Origin: Porphyrobacter sp.
GTDB lineage: Bacteria > Pseudomonadota > Alphaproteobacteria > Sphingomonadales > Sphingomonadaceae
Direction of reading: 5' to 3'
DNA length: 64,000 nt
Assembly: GCA_027533455.1 (NCBI GenBank)
Contig: JAPZUC010000002.1
Location: 744,001-808,000, forward strand
The notes beneath the pieces were generated by a model. It had not been told where the DNA came from and made no database searches. It was given only the letters and a program-made list of their open reading frames with translations. Positions 53,674 to 61,405 of the stretch are shown here, in pieces (position 1 is the first letter of the stretch; every line of letters starts with the position of its first letter). The translations under genes were made by a program, and so were the position numbers.

Positions 53674-53889
53674 ATGAGTGCTGACCGCATCGCCGCTGCC
53701 CTTGCACGCATCGAAGCCGCCTTGGCGCGCATCAATGCAGCGCGCGAAGCCACAGCGGGGGCCGAGTCCCGCGGGGCAGGAGCATCGGCGCGGGTGGTCG
53801 AACTCGTCAATGTCCAGGAGAAGTTGCGCGAGCAAGTCGCGGAAAGTCTTCGCGAACTTGACGATCTTCTGATCCAGCTGGAGGATTGA
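53674..53889 (+). CDS. Small coiled-coil protein upstream of zapA
   Basis: A 71-residue protein (MSADRIAAALARIEAALARINAAREAT...) with Ala/Arg/Glu heptad-like repeats in both halves, likely coiled-coil. The first nine codons of the longer frame are unlikely. It ends 9 bases before the zapA ATG, so it is probably a cotranscribed division-related partner, though no family is recognised. Confidence 0.7.
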   Translation: MSADRIAAALARIEAALARINAAREATAGAESRGAGASARVVELVNVQEKLREQVAESLRELDDLLIQLED

Positions 53890-53898
53890 CCCGCCGCT

Positions 53899-54387
53899 AT
53901 GAGCACCGTCACTCTCAGCATAGGTCCCAAGAGCTACCAGGTCGCCTGCGCCGACGGGCAGGAAGCGCATATCAAGGAGCTCGGCGCAATGATTGCCGAA
54001 AAATATGCCCAGCTCGGCAGCGCCCGCGCGCCGCTCGAGGCGCAGAATTTGCTATTTGCGGCGCTGTTCATGGCAGACGAGCTCGATCAGGCGAAGAAGC
54101 GCCTCAACGAGGTGCACGAGCCTGCGCCTGCGCAGGAACCGGTCGATCCGGAGGCCATAGCTGCCTTGCAGAACGCTATTGCCGCGCTTGAGGCCGATCT
54201 GTCCGCCGCGCGCGAAGCCGCCGCACGCCCCGCATCACAGTCCGCCACGGTTCCGCAATTCGACCTGTTCGGCGGCACGCCGGCAGCTGAAGCACTGACC
54301 GATGAGCTTGCGGCCCGCCTAGAAGCCCTAGCAGGTAAGGCCGAAGCCAGCGCTGCGGCGCTTGAAGCTGCGGCTGCAAACGCCTAG
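53899..54387 (+). CDS. zapA: Cell division protein ZapA
   Basis: A 162-residue ZapA. The N-terminal VTLSIGPKSYQVACADGQEAHIKELGAMIAEKY region is the ZapA globular part that bundles FtsZ filaments; the rest is coiled-coil with an Ala/Glu-rich tail longer than usual. It precedes 6S RNA and formyl-THF cyclo-ligase, a conserved gene order. Confidence 0.88.
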   Translation: MSTVTLSIGPKSYQVACADGQEAHIKELGAMIAEKYAQLGSARAPLEAQNLLFAALFMADELDQAKKRLNEVHEPAPAQEPVDPEAIAALQNAIAALEADLSAAREAAARPASQSATVPQFDLFGGTPAAEALTDELAARLEALAGKAEASAAALEAAAANA

Positions 54388-54414
54388 ATAGTAGGCGGCG
54401 GGACTACCCGGCAC

Positions 54415-54545
54415 GAGCCGATTGAATATCCCTGAGGCTATAAGTAATCCAAATGGGAGTTGTCCCTGCCCTCGTCTGCTGGTTCGTCCGGAAGGCTTGG
54501 GCATACGGCGCCCACCTGACGTACCACGCGTCAGAGGATTTCTAG
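54415..54545 (+). ncRNA. ssrS: 6S RNA
   Basis: The region between zapA and the 5-formyl-THF cyclo-ligase gene has the 6S layout. The ends pair as a closing stem (around CCCTGAGGC, 54431-54439, with GCGTCAGAGG, 54529-54538), and the middle has GGGAGTTGTCCCTGCC and GGGCATACGGCGCCCACCT typical of the open bubble. 6S RNA binds the housekeeping RNA polymerase. The ends are approximate. Confidence 0.75.
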
Positions 54546-54638
54546 CGCAAACGACCCATGGTGGTTCCGTCACCTTTTAGTTTTCCGCGCGCCCTCCGGC
54601 GCGCGGTCCTCGCTAGACGCGCAGCATAGCTGCGCACG

Positions 54639-54783
54639 CTGCGGGCGGGCGGTCGCCCTTGCGGCCCTTTGGGCCGTTTCCTGTTAGCCGCATCGCCTCC
54701 GCGATGCGACTTCCTCCGGGGACCCGGCCCTTTCAGGGCCACCCCTGCGGGCGGGCGGTCGCCCTTGCGGCCCTTTGGGCCGT
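54639..54783 (+). repeat. Two copies of a 39-base GC-rich direct repeat
   Basis: An identical 39-base unit at 54639-54677 and 54745-54783. Each holds GGCCCTTTGGGCC, a hairpin, plus GGGCGGTCGCCC. Between them is another hairpin region (GCATCGCCTCCGCGATGC). It lies between 6S RNA and the cyclo-ligase start. Confidence 0.85.
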
Positions 54784-54803
54784 GGCCTACCGCTGATGTT
54801 GTG

Positions 54804-55382
54804 ATGACCAGCAACTCAAAATCCGACCTCCGCCGCTCGCTGCTCGCCGCGCGCAAGGCCCATGTCGATGCGCTGCCCGATAACCTGCGCGCACTCATGT
54901 TCCATCGTCCCCCGGCGCCGCTCCTTGCGCGCATTCCGCAGGAGGCGACTATCGGGCTTTACCACGCCGGCCCGTTCGAGGCGCCCGCGGCCGCCTATGC
55001 GCGCTTCTTCCGCGATGCCGGCCATGCCCTCGCCCTTCCCCATTTCGCGGATCGCGGTGCGCCGATGACCTTCCGCCACCACACTGATCCTTACGCGCAG
55101 GACGATCTCGAAGTCGGTCCCTTCGGCATCCTCCAGCCTTCCGCCGATGCCGAGCCGTTGGTGCCTGACGTATTGTTCGTCCCGCTGGTCGGCTTCACGC
55201 CTGATCTCGCTCGTCTCGGGCAAGGCGGCGGGCATTATGACCGCTGGCTCGCGGAACATCCCCCCGTGCTCGCCGTTGGCTTGGCATGGGACGCGCAAGC
55301 TTGCGAGACCCTGCCGACCGAACCCCACGACAGGCCACTCGATGCGGTCGTCACCCCCACCCGGATTTATGGACTGAACTGA
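54804..55382 (+). CDS. fthC: 5-formyltetrahydrofolate cyclo-ligase
   Basis: A 192-residue enzyme that turns 5-formyl-THF into 5,10-methenyl-THF using ATP. Motifs: KSDLRRSLLAARKAH and the diagnostic VPLVGFTPDLARLGQGGGHYDRWLAEHP. A longer frame to 54669 is out of keeping with the family, so ATG 54804 is used. Follows 6S RNA, a common arrangement. Overlaps DUF2842 by one base. Confidence 0.92.
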   Translation: MTSNSKSDLRRSLLAARKAHVDALPDNLRALMFHRPPAPLLARIPQEATIGLYHAGPFEAPAAAYARFFRDAGHALALPHFADRGAPMTFRHHTDPYAQDDLEVGPFGILQPSADAEPLVPDVLFVPLVGFTPDLARLGQGGGHYDRWLAEHPPVLAVGLAWDAQACETLPTEPHDRPLDAVVTPTRIYGLN

Positions 55383-55606
55383 TGCGCGAAACTCCCACCT
55401 GGCGAATTCCCTTCGGCATCGTCAGCCTGTTCATTCTGCTGATCATCTATGGCGTGATCATTGCGCGCTATGCGCCCGACATTATCGGCGGCTGGTCAGG
55501 TGGGGCGCAGACGGTCGTCTACGTGGTGCTCGGTCTAATCTGGCTGCTGCCGCTCAAACGCTTCCTGATCTGGATGGAAACGGGCAGTTGGAGCCCGCCC
55601 GAATAA
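55382..55606 (+). CDS. DUF2842 small membrane protein
   Basis: A 74-residue protein with two membrane segments (WRIPFGIVSLFILLIIYGVIIARY and TVVYVVLGLIWLLPLKRFLIWME). Its ATG shares one base with the cyclo-ligase stop (TGATG). DUF2842 has no known function. Confidence 0.85.
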   Translation: MRETPTWRIPFGIVSLFILLIIYGVIIARYAPDIIGGWSGGAQTVVYVVLGLIWLLPLKRFLIWMETGSWSPPE

Positions 55607-55628
55607 AAATCCGGCGCGGGCAAAAGAA

Positions 55629-55675
55629 AAGGCGGACCGAAGCCCGCCTTGCCTGTGCCCTTCAGGGCGTTTTTC
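55629..55675 (+). terminator. Terminator after DUF2842
   Basis: AAGGCGG..CCGCCTT and GCCCTTCAGGGC hairpins, the latter followed by GTTTTT. It ends the zapA-6S-fthC-DUF2842 stretch and lies close to tRNA-Asp on the other strand. Confidence 0.65.
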
Positions 55676-55686
55676 CTACGAACAAG

Positions 55687-55763
<77 letters not shown>

Positions 55764-55881
55764 GCATCTTGTCCTTTCGAGCCTTCCGGCGATGCCGTGC
55801 CGCTCGTGGAGCAGCGCCATTAGGGCCGGTGCCTCGGGCTGTCAACGCCCTCTTGCGACCCTCTGACGCAATATTTTCCCC

Positions 55882-57177
55882 CTAATCGATCAGCAGAAGC
55901 GCAGGCGTTTCGATCAGCTTCTTCATGCCCTGAATGAAGCTTGCCGCATCATGCCCGTCCACCACGCGGTGATCGCAGGAGATCGAGATATTCATCAGCT
56001 TGCGCTTGGCGATTCGCTCGCCGCCCATGCCGTCGGAAACGAACATCGGTCGCTCGACAATGCGGTTGGGGCCGATGATCGCCACTTCGGGCCGGTTGAT
56101 GACCGGGGTGGTCGCCACGCCGCCGAGCGGGCCGAGAGAGGTGATAGTAAGGGTCGAGCCCGAAAGCTCCTCCGAGGTCGCCTTTCCGGTGCGCGCGGCC
56201 TCCGCCAGACGCCCGATCTCGCGGGCAAGCTGCCACAGGTTCCTGGCTTGTGCGTCGCGGATCACCGGGACCATCAGCCCCCCGTCGGTTTGCGCCGCCA
56301 TGCCGAGGTGCACCGCGCCAAAGCGGGTGACGACGTACGCATCGTCATCATAGCGCGCGTTGATCATAGGGAATTGCGGGATGGTCTTGCAGATTGCGGT
56401 GATCAGCAGCGGCAGCAGGGTGAGCTTGGGCCGATCTCCGCGCGCTGCATTCAACTGGGCCCGCAGCTCTTCGAGATCGGTGACGTCGCACTCTTCGACA
56501 TAGGTGAAGTGCGGGATGTGACGCTTAGCGGCGGCCATGTTCTGAGCGATGCGCTTGCGCAGCCCGATGACCTTGATGGTCTCGTCAGTGCGCGCCTTGC
56601 CCGCCGGACCGAATCCGATGCCGGCGTTGTAGGCGAGGAACGCATCGAGATCGGCATGGCGCACCCGGCCATCGGCAGCGGGCTTCACCTGCGCAAGGTC
56701 GATCCCGAGATCGCGCGCACGCTGGCGCACGGCAGGGGATGCGAGGACCTTGGCTTCGGCCTTGTTCTCAAGCGCCGAAGGGGGCACTGGCGCGGCAGCG
56801 ATTGCATCGTCCGCGTCCGAAGCGTCGGGGTTCTCGACCTCGATCCGCTCGGCCACCTCTTCGGACGTCGGCGCATCGGACATTTTGTCCTCGACCTGCT
56901 CGGCGGCGGATTCGGCTTCTTCTGCCGTGGCCTCGCCCTCAACCTCGATCACCAGCAACATGGAGCCGATCGCGATGGTATCGCCCACCTCGCCCGCGAG
57001 CGTTGTGACAATCCCTGCGACTGGGCTCTCGATATCGATGGTCGCCTTGTCGGTCATCACGTCGACGAGGTGCTGGTCTTCCTCGACGCGGTCACCGACC
57101 TTCACATGCCATTCGACGACTTCCGCCTCGGCCACGCCCTCGCCCACGTCGGGCATCTTGAAAATGAACTTCGCCAT
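55882..57177 (-). CDS. bkdB: Branched-chain 2-oxoacid dehydrogenase E2 (acyltransferase)
   Basis: A 431-residue lipoate acyltransferase. The N-terminal lipoyl domain has Lys in VDVMTDKATIDIESP, a Glu/Ala-rich linker and an E3-binding peripheral domain (LASPAVRQRARDLGIDLAQVKP) follow, and the catalytic domain ends with ISCDHRVVDGHDAASF (His and Asp). ATG 57177, 5 bases after the E1beta stop. With the E1 genes upstream, it forms the bkd complex; E3 is elsewhere. Confidence 0.93.
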   Translation of the reverse strand: MAKFIFKMPDVGEGVAEAEVVEWHVKVGDRVEEDQHLVDVMTDKATIDIESPVAGIVTTLAGEVGDTIAIGSMLLVIEVEGEATAEEAESAAEQVEDKMSDAPTSEEVAERIEVENPDASDADDAIAAAPVPPSALENKAEAKVLASPAVRQRARDLGIDLAQVKPAADGRVRHADLDAFLAYNAGIGFGPAGKARTDETIKVIGLRKRIAQNMAAAKRHIPHFTYVEECDVTDLEELRAQLNAARGDRPKLTLLPLLITAICKTIPQFPMINARYDDDAYVVTRFGAVHLGMAAQTDGGLMVPVIRDAQARNLWQLAREIGRLAEAARTGKATSEELSGSTLTITSLGPLGGVATTPVINRPEVAIIGPNRIVERPMFVSDGMGGERIAKRKLMNISISCDHRVVDGHDAASFIQGMKKLIETPALLLID

Positions 57178-57182
57178 TGCGG

Positions 57183-58238
57183 TCAGTCCTTGAGAAGCTT
57201 GTCGATGGCCTCGCCGATGCGGACGGGACCGGGGAAATAGGCCCATTCGAGGCTGTGGGGATAGGGTGTGTCGAAGCCGGTGACGCGTTCGACGGGCGCC
57301 TCGAGATGGTAGAAACAGCGTTCAGTGACGAGCGCCGAAAGCTCAGCGCCAAACCCGCTGGTGCGGGTTGCTTCGTGCACGATAAGGCAGCGGCCGGTCT
57401 TTTCGACCGAGGCCTCGATCGCCTTGATGTCGAGCGGCACGAGCGTGCGCAGATCGAGGATTTCGGCATCGACGCCCTTGGACGTGCAGACCGCCTCGGC
57501 GACGTGAACCATCGTGCCGTAGGCCAAGACCGTCAGCTGCTCGCCCTCGCGCACTGTACGCGCCTTGCCGAGGGGGATCTTGTAGTAGCCTTCAGGCACG
57601 ACAGAATCGGGGTGCTTCTTCCACGGCTCCACCGGCTTGTCGTAATAGCCGGAGAACGGGCCGTTATAGATGCGCTTGGGCTCGAAGAAGATCACCGGAT
57701 CATTGTCTTCGATCGCAGAGATCAGCAAGCCCTTGGCGTCGTGAGGGGTGGCCGGGATCACGGTCTTGAGACCCGCAACATGCGTGAACAATGCCTCGGG
57801 GCTCTGGCTGTGGGTCTGGCCGCCGAAGATCCCCCCGCCAAAGGGCGAGCGCACGGTTATCGGCGCGATGTAATCCCCCGCCGAACGATAACGCAGCCGC
57901 GCGGCTTCGCTGATCAGCTGGTCGAGGCCGGGATAGATATAATCGGCAAACTGGATTTCCGGCACGGGGCGAAGGCCATAGGCACCCATCCCCACCGCCA
58001 CGCCGATGATCCCGCATTCGGAGATCGGGGTATCGAACACACGGTTTTTGCCGTGCTTGGCCTGAAGTCCGGCAGTCGCGCGGAACACGCCGCCGAAATA
58101 GCCCACATCCTCGCCCATGATGATCACGTCGGGATCACGCACGAGCATGATATCGAGCGCCTCGTTGATCGCCTCGATCATGTTGAGGCGGCGCTCAGCC
58201 AGCACAGGCTCGCCCAAGGTTGCAATGTCCTCGCTCAT
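57183..58238 (-). CDS. bkdA2: Branched-chain 2-oxoacid dehydrogenase E1 beta
   Basis: A 351-residue subunit with the transketolase-like pyrimidine domain: GEDVGYFGGVFRATAGLQ, FDTPISECGIIGVAVGMGAYG, RSPFGGGIFGGQTHSQSPEALF, and a C-terminal domain ending in PVERVTGFDTPYPHSLEWAYFP. This fits branched-chain rather than pyruvate dehydrogenase E1beta. ATG 58238 overlaps the E1alpha stop by 4 bases. Confidence 0.93.
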   Translation of the reverse strand: MSEDIATLGEPVLAERRLNMIEAINEALDIMLVRDPDVIIMGEDVGYFGGVFRATAGLQAKHGKNRVFDTPISECGIIGVAVGMGAYGLRPVPEIQFADYIYPGLDQLISEAARLRYRSAGDYIAPITVRSPFGGGIFGGQTHSQSPEALFTHVAGLKTVIPATPHDAKGLLISAIEDNDPVIFFEPKRIYNGPFSGYYDKPVEPWKKHPDSVVPEGYYKIPLGKARTVREGEQLTVLAYGTMVHVAEAVCTSKGVDAEILDLRTLVPLDIKAIEASVEKTGRCLIVHEATRTSGFGAELSALVTERCFYHLEAPVERVTGFDTPYPHSLEWAYFPGPVRIGEAIDKLLKD

Positions 58239-59530
58239 CCGAAGGGCCTTTCGGTGCCGAACTTGGTGATGCGTTCGCGGATCGCCTGCTCGGCCTGTTC
58301 TTCGAGGTGCCAGGGCAGCTCCTCGTAAACGTCCTCGAACATGGTGTGGAACGGGTGGTGGAGGCCGTGGCCGAGGATGCCGTTCTTCTCGGCCTCCTTG
58401 GTGGTGGTCTTGACCTGTTCGGCGCAAGCGAGATCCATCGCCGCCTGCCGATCCTCGTCCCATTCACCGATGGCGATGAGGTGGTTCTTCAGCCGCGTCA
58501 CCGGATCACCCAGCGGCCATTCCTCGCGTTCCTGTGCTGAACGGTAACCGCTCGGGTCGTCCGAGGTGGAGTGCCCTTCGGCACGGTAGGTGAAGTATTC
58601 GATCAGCGTCGGCCCATGGTTGCCGCGCGCGCGGTTGGCAGCCCATTCGGCAGCGGCATAGCAGGCAAGCGCGTCATTGCCGTCGACCCTGAGTGCCGCG
58701 ATGCCATAGCCCAACCCGCGTGCGGCAAAGGTGGTGCGTTCGGCCCCGGCGAACCCGCTGAAGCTGCTGATTGCCCACTGGTTGTTGACGACATTGAGAA
58801 TCACCGGCGCGTTGTAGACGGCGGCAAAGGTGCAGGCGGAATGGAAGTCGCCCTCGGCGGTTGAGCCTTCGCCCACCCAGCTCGCCGCGATCCGACTGTC
58901 GCCGCGCGCGGCGCTCGCCATCGCCCAGCCCACCGCTTGCGGGCATTGCGTGGCAAGGTTGCCCGAGATCGAGAAAAAGCTGTGCTCTCGGCTAGAATAC
59001 ATGATCGGCAGCTGGCGGCCCTTCAGCTTGTCGGCCTTGTTCGAATAGATCTGGTTGATCATGTCGATCAGCGGATAGCCGCGCGCTATCAGGATGCCCT
59101 GCTGGCGATAGCTGGGAAACACCATGTCATCGCTCGCGAGCGCCATTGCGGGCGCAATCGAGGTCGCCTCCTCGCCGGTGCACTTCATGTAGAAGCTGGT
59201 CTTGCCCTGCCGCTGGCCTCGGAACATCCGCTCATCGAAGGCGCGCACCAGCGCCATGTGGCCGAGCATCGCGCGCAAGGTGTCAGGGCTGAGCCGCGGG
59301 TTCCATGGGCCATGAGCCTGATTGTCGTCCCCCAGCACCCGCACCATCCCATAGGCAAGGCCCGCCATCTGCGAGGGGTGGATGCCCTCATCCGGGCGCG
59401 GCTGGTCGCCGGGGTTACCGATATCGATATGCGAGAAATCGGCCTTGTCGCCCGGGCGATATCTAGGCTCGGGCACGTGCAGCGAAAGCGCCGGGCGGTT
59501 GGTCTCTCCCGGTTTGGCTGGATCGGCCAT
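58235..59530 (-). CDS. bkdA1: Branched-chain 2-oxoacid dehydrogenase E1 alpha
   Basis: A 431-residue ThDP-binding subunit. The ThDP site has GEGSTAEGDFHSACTFAAVYNAPVILNVVNNQWAIS, and the phosphorylation-loop-like EGHSTSDDPSGYR is typical of BCKDH E1alpha. FPSYRQQGILIARGYPL is also characteristic. GGGAGAG precedes the ATG. First gene of the E1alpha-E1beta-E2 operon; degrades leucine, isoleucine and valine keto acids to acyl-CoA. Confidence 0.94.
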   Translation of the reverse strand: MADPAKPGETNRPALSLHVPEPRYRPGDKADFSHIDIGNPGDQPRPDEGIHPSQMAGLAYGMVRVLGDDNQAHGPWNPRLSPDTLRAMLGHMALVRAFDERMFRGQRQGKTSFYMKCTGEEATSIAPAMALASDDMVFPSYRQQGILIARGYPLIDMINQIYSNKADKLKGRQLPIMYSSREHSFFSISGNLATQCPQAVGWAMASAARGDSRIAASWVGEGSTAEGDFHSACTFAAVYNAPVILNVVNNQWAISSFSGFAGAERTTFAARGLGYGIAALRVDGNDALACYAAAEWAANRARGNHGPTLIEYFTYRAEGHSTSDDPSGYRSAQEREEWPLGDPVTRLKNHLIAIGEWDEDRQAAMDLACAEQVKTTTKEAEKNGILGHGLHHPFHTMFEDVYEELPWHLEEQAEQAIRERITKFGTERPFG

Positions 59531-59642
59531 CTGACACGCTCTCCCGTTGATGATGCACGCCCGGAGCGGGTGTGATCATTGCTTGCTTACGTATTTTTAT
59601 TTCAACGGCAGGAAGCGGTCAAGCTAGGGGTGCCTCCAAGGA

Positions 59643-60611
59643 TCAAACCGCAACAGGTGCGCTGATCGGGGGCAGCGGGGCGTAATCATGCATCACGAAA
59701 TCCTCGATCTCGTAGTCGAAAATTGTTTCGGGCCGGCGCCTGATCTCAAGCCTGGGGCGACCCTGTGGCTGGCGGGCAAGCTGTTCCTCGATCAGATGCG
59801 CGTGGTTGAGATAGAGGTGCACATCGCCCCCCATCCACACCAGCTCGCCCGGCTCCATGCCGACCTGCTGCGCGATCATGCGCGTCAGCAGCGCCGCCGA
59901 CCACAGATTGAACGGCAGGCCGAGCGCGACATCGCAGCTGCGCTGATAGAGCAGGCAGTTGAGCCGCGCATTCTCCCCCTCCCCCGCGACGTGGAACTGG
60001 TAGGTCTTGTGGCACGGCGGCAGAGCCATCCGGTCCAGCTCGGCAACGTTCCAGCCCTCTATGATATGGCGGCGGCTGTCGGGGCTGGTGCGCAGGGATT
60101 CGATCACAGCGGCGACCTGGTTGATCCCCTCGCCCTTTTCGTAGAGCCCGTCCGGGCGGTAGCGGTAGGTCGGCCAATTGACCCACTGCTTGCCATAGAC
60201 CGGCCCGAGATCGCCCCAACGGCGGGCAAAGGCCTCGTCATCGGCGATTCGCTGGACGAAATCGTCAAGCGCGATTTGTTCACCTGTCTCGCGAACATAA
60301 TTCGCGTGCGGCCACTCGTTCCAGATCTTCACGCCCTGCAACACCAGCGGGCGGATGTTGGTCTCGCCCGTCAGGAACCACAACAACTCGCGGGTCGCGG
60401 TCTTCCAATAAACGCGCTTGGTCGTGAGCAGCGGCATCGCGCCCCCGCCAAGGTCGAATCGCAGCACCGCCCCGCACACCGAACGCGTGCCGATGCCAGT
60501 GCGGTCGATCCGCTCGCTGCCGGTCTCCCAGATCTGCCGCATCAGATCGAGATATTGCTGTTCGGGATGGACTTCCGCCGAAGGGGAAAGGGGAATCGGT
60601 GCGCTCGCCAT
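59643..60611 (-). CDS. thyA: Thymidylate synthase
   Basis: A 322-residue enzyme forming dTMP from dUMP with methylene-THF. RTGIGTRSVCGAVLRFDL, KRVYWKTATRELLWFLTGETN, the catalytic Cys in MALPPCHKTYQFHV, and GLPFNLWSAALLTRMIAQQVGMEPGELVW are conserved. The frame extends 17 codons upstream; ATG 60611 is chosen as domain start. Transcribed towards the bkd operon, 112 bases before its start. Confidence 0.95.
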   Translation of the reverse strand: MASAPIPLSPSAEVHPEQQYLDLMRQIWETGSERIDRTGIGTRSVCGAVLRFDLGGGAMPLLTTKRVYWKTATRELLWFLTGETNIRPLVLQGVKIWNEWPHANYVRETGEQIALDDFVQRIADDEAFARRWGDLGPVYGKQWVNWPTYRYRPDGLYEKGEGINQVAAVIESLRTSPDSRRHIIEGWNVAELDRMALPPCHKTYQFHVAGEGENARLNCLLYQRSCDVALGLPFNLWSAALLTRMIAQQVGMEPGELVWMGGDVHLYLNHAHLIEEQLARQPQGRPRLEIRRRPETIFDYEIEDFVMHDYAPLPPISAPVAV

Positions 60612-60722
60612 GGCGGCGACTATAGGCCGTAATTGCCCGCTTGCCACTGTGCTCATCCACACCTATAGGGCGCGCCTTGCCTCGATCCACGGGGGCTTTT
60701 GCACCTGTGGAGCCGACACGGT

Positions 60723-60799
60723 CGGGGAGTAGCTCAGCCTGGTAGAGCACTGTCTTCGGGAGGCAGGGGCCGGAGGTTCGAATCCTCTCTCCCCGACCA
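60723..60799 (+). tRNA. tRNA-Pro (anticodon CGG)
   Basis: A 77-nt cloverleaf: CGGGGAG pairs with CTCCCCG, anticodon loop TTCGGGA carries CGG inside CTGTC/GGCAG, the T-arm is GGAGGTTCGAATCCTC, and CCA is encoded. A truncated sugar transferase begins 35 bases after it. Confidence 0.96.
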
Positions 60800-60833
60800 A
60801 TTCGGCCCAATCGGCCCCAACCCCATCCATTAG

Positions 60834-61400
60834 GTCGCTCTGCTGTTCTTCCTTCCGCTGTTCGCTCTTATCGCGATGGCGATCAAAATTGCGGACCCCG
60901 GCCCCGTCTTCTTCCGCCATCGTCGCGTCGGCTTGGGCGGGAAGACCTTCGGCTGCTGGAAGTTCCGCTCGATGGTGGTCGACGCCGAAGCGCGGCTCGA
61001 GAAGATTCTCGTAAGCAACCCCTTGGCAGCCCGCGAATGGGCCGAGCACCAGAAATTGACGGATGATCCGCGGGTCACACCGCTCGGCAACTTCCTGCGC
61101 CGCTCGAGCCTCGACGAACTCCCGCAGCTCTTCAACGTTCTGATGGGCGAAATGAGTATCGTTGGCCCGCGCCCGATCGTGGAGACCGAGGCTGCACGCT
61201 ATGGCCAGCATTTCGCACTCTATTGCCTCGTGCGCCCCGGCATCACCGGGCTCTGGCAGATTTCGGGCCGAAGCGACATCCACTACTTCAAGCGGGTGTT
61301 GCTTGATGTGCGCTATGTCAGCAGCCGCTCCATGCTGCGCGATATCAAGATCATCATGCTGACCGTGCCGAGCGTGCTTGCCGCGCGCGGATCACGCTGA
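60834..61400 (+). pseudogene. 5'-truncated bacterial sugar transferase
   Basis: The frame reads, from a TAG at 60831-60833, VALLFFLPLFALIAMAIKIADPGPVFFRHRRVG, i.e. the membrane hairpin and start of a polyprenyl-phosphate sugar transferase. The expected preceding KRxFDI motif and any upstream domain are missing. The rest is intact: CWKFRSMVVDAEARLE, SLDELPQLFNVLMGEMSIVGPRPIVETE, and RPGITGLWQISGR. First possible ATG is 60876. Starting right after tRNA-Pro suggests loss of the 5' part by recombination at the tRNA. Could still give a 174-residue catalytic fragment. Confidence 0.75.
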
Positions 61401-61405
61401 CCGCA

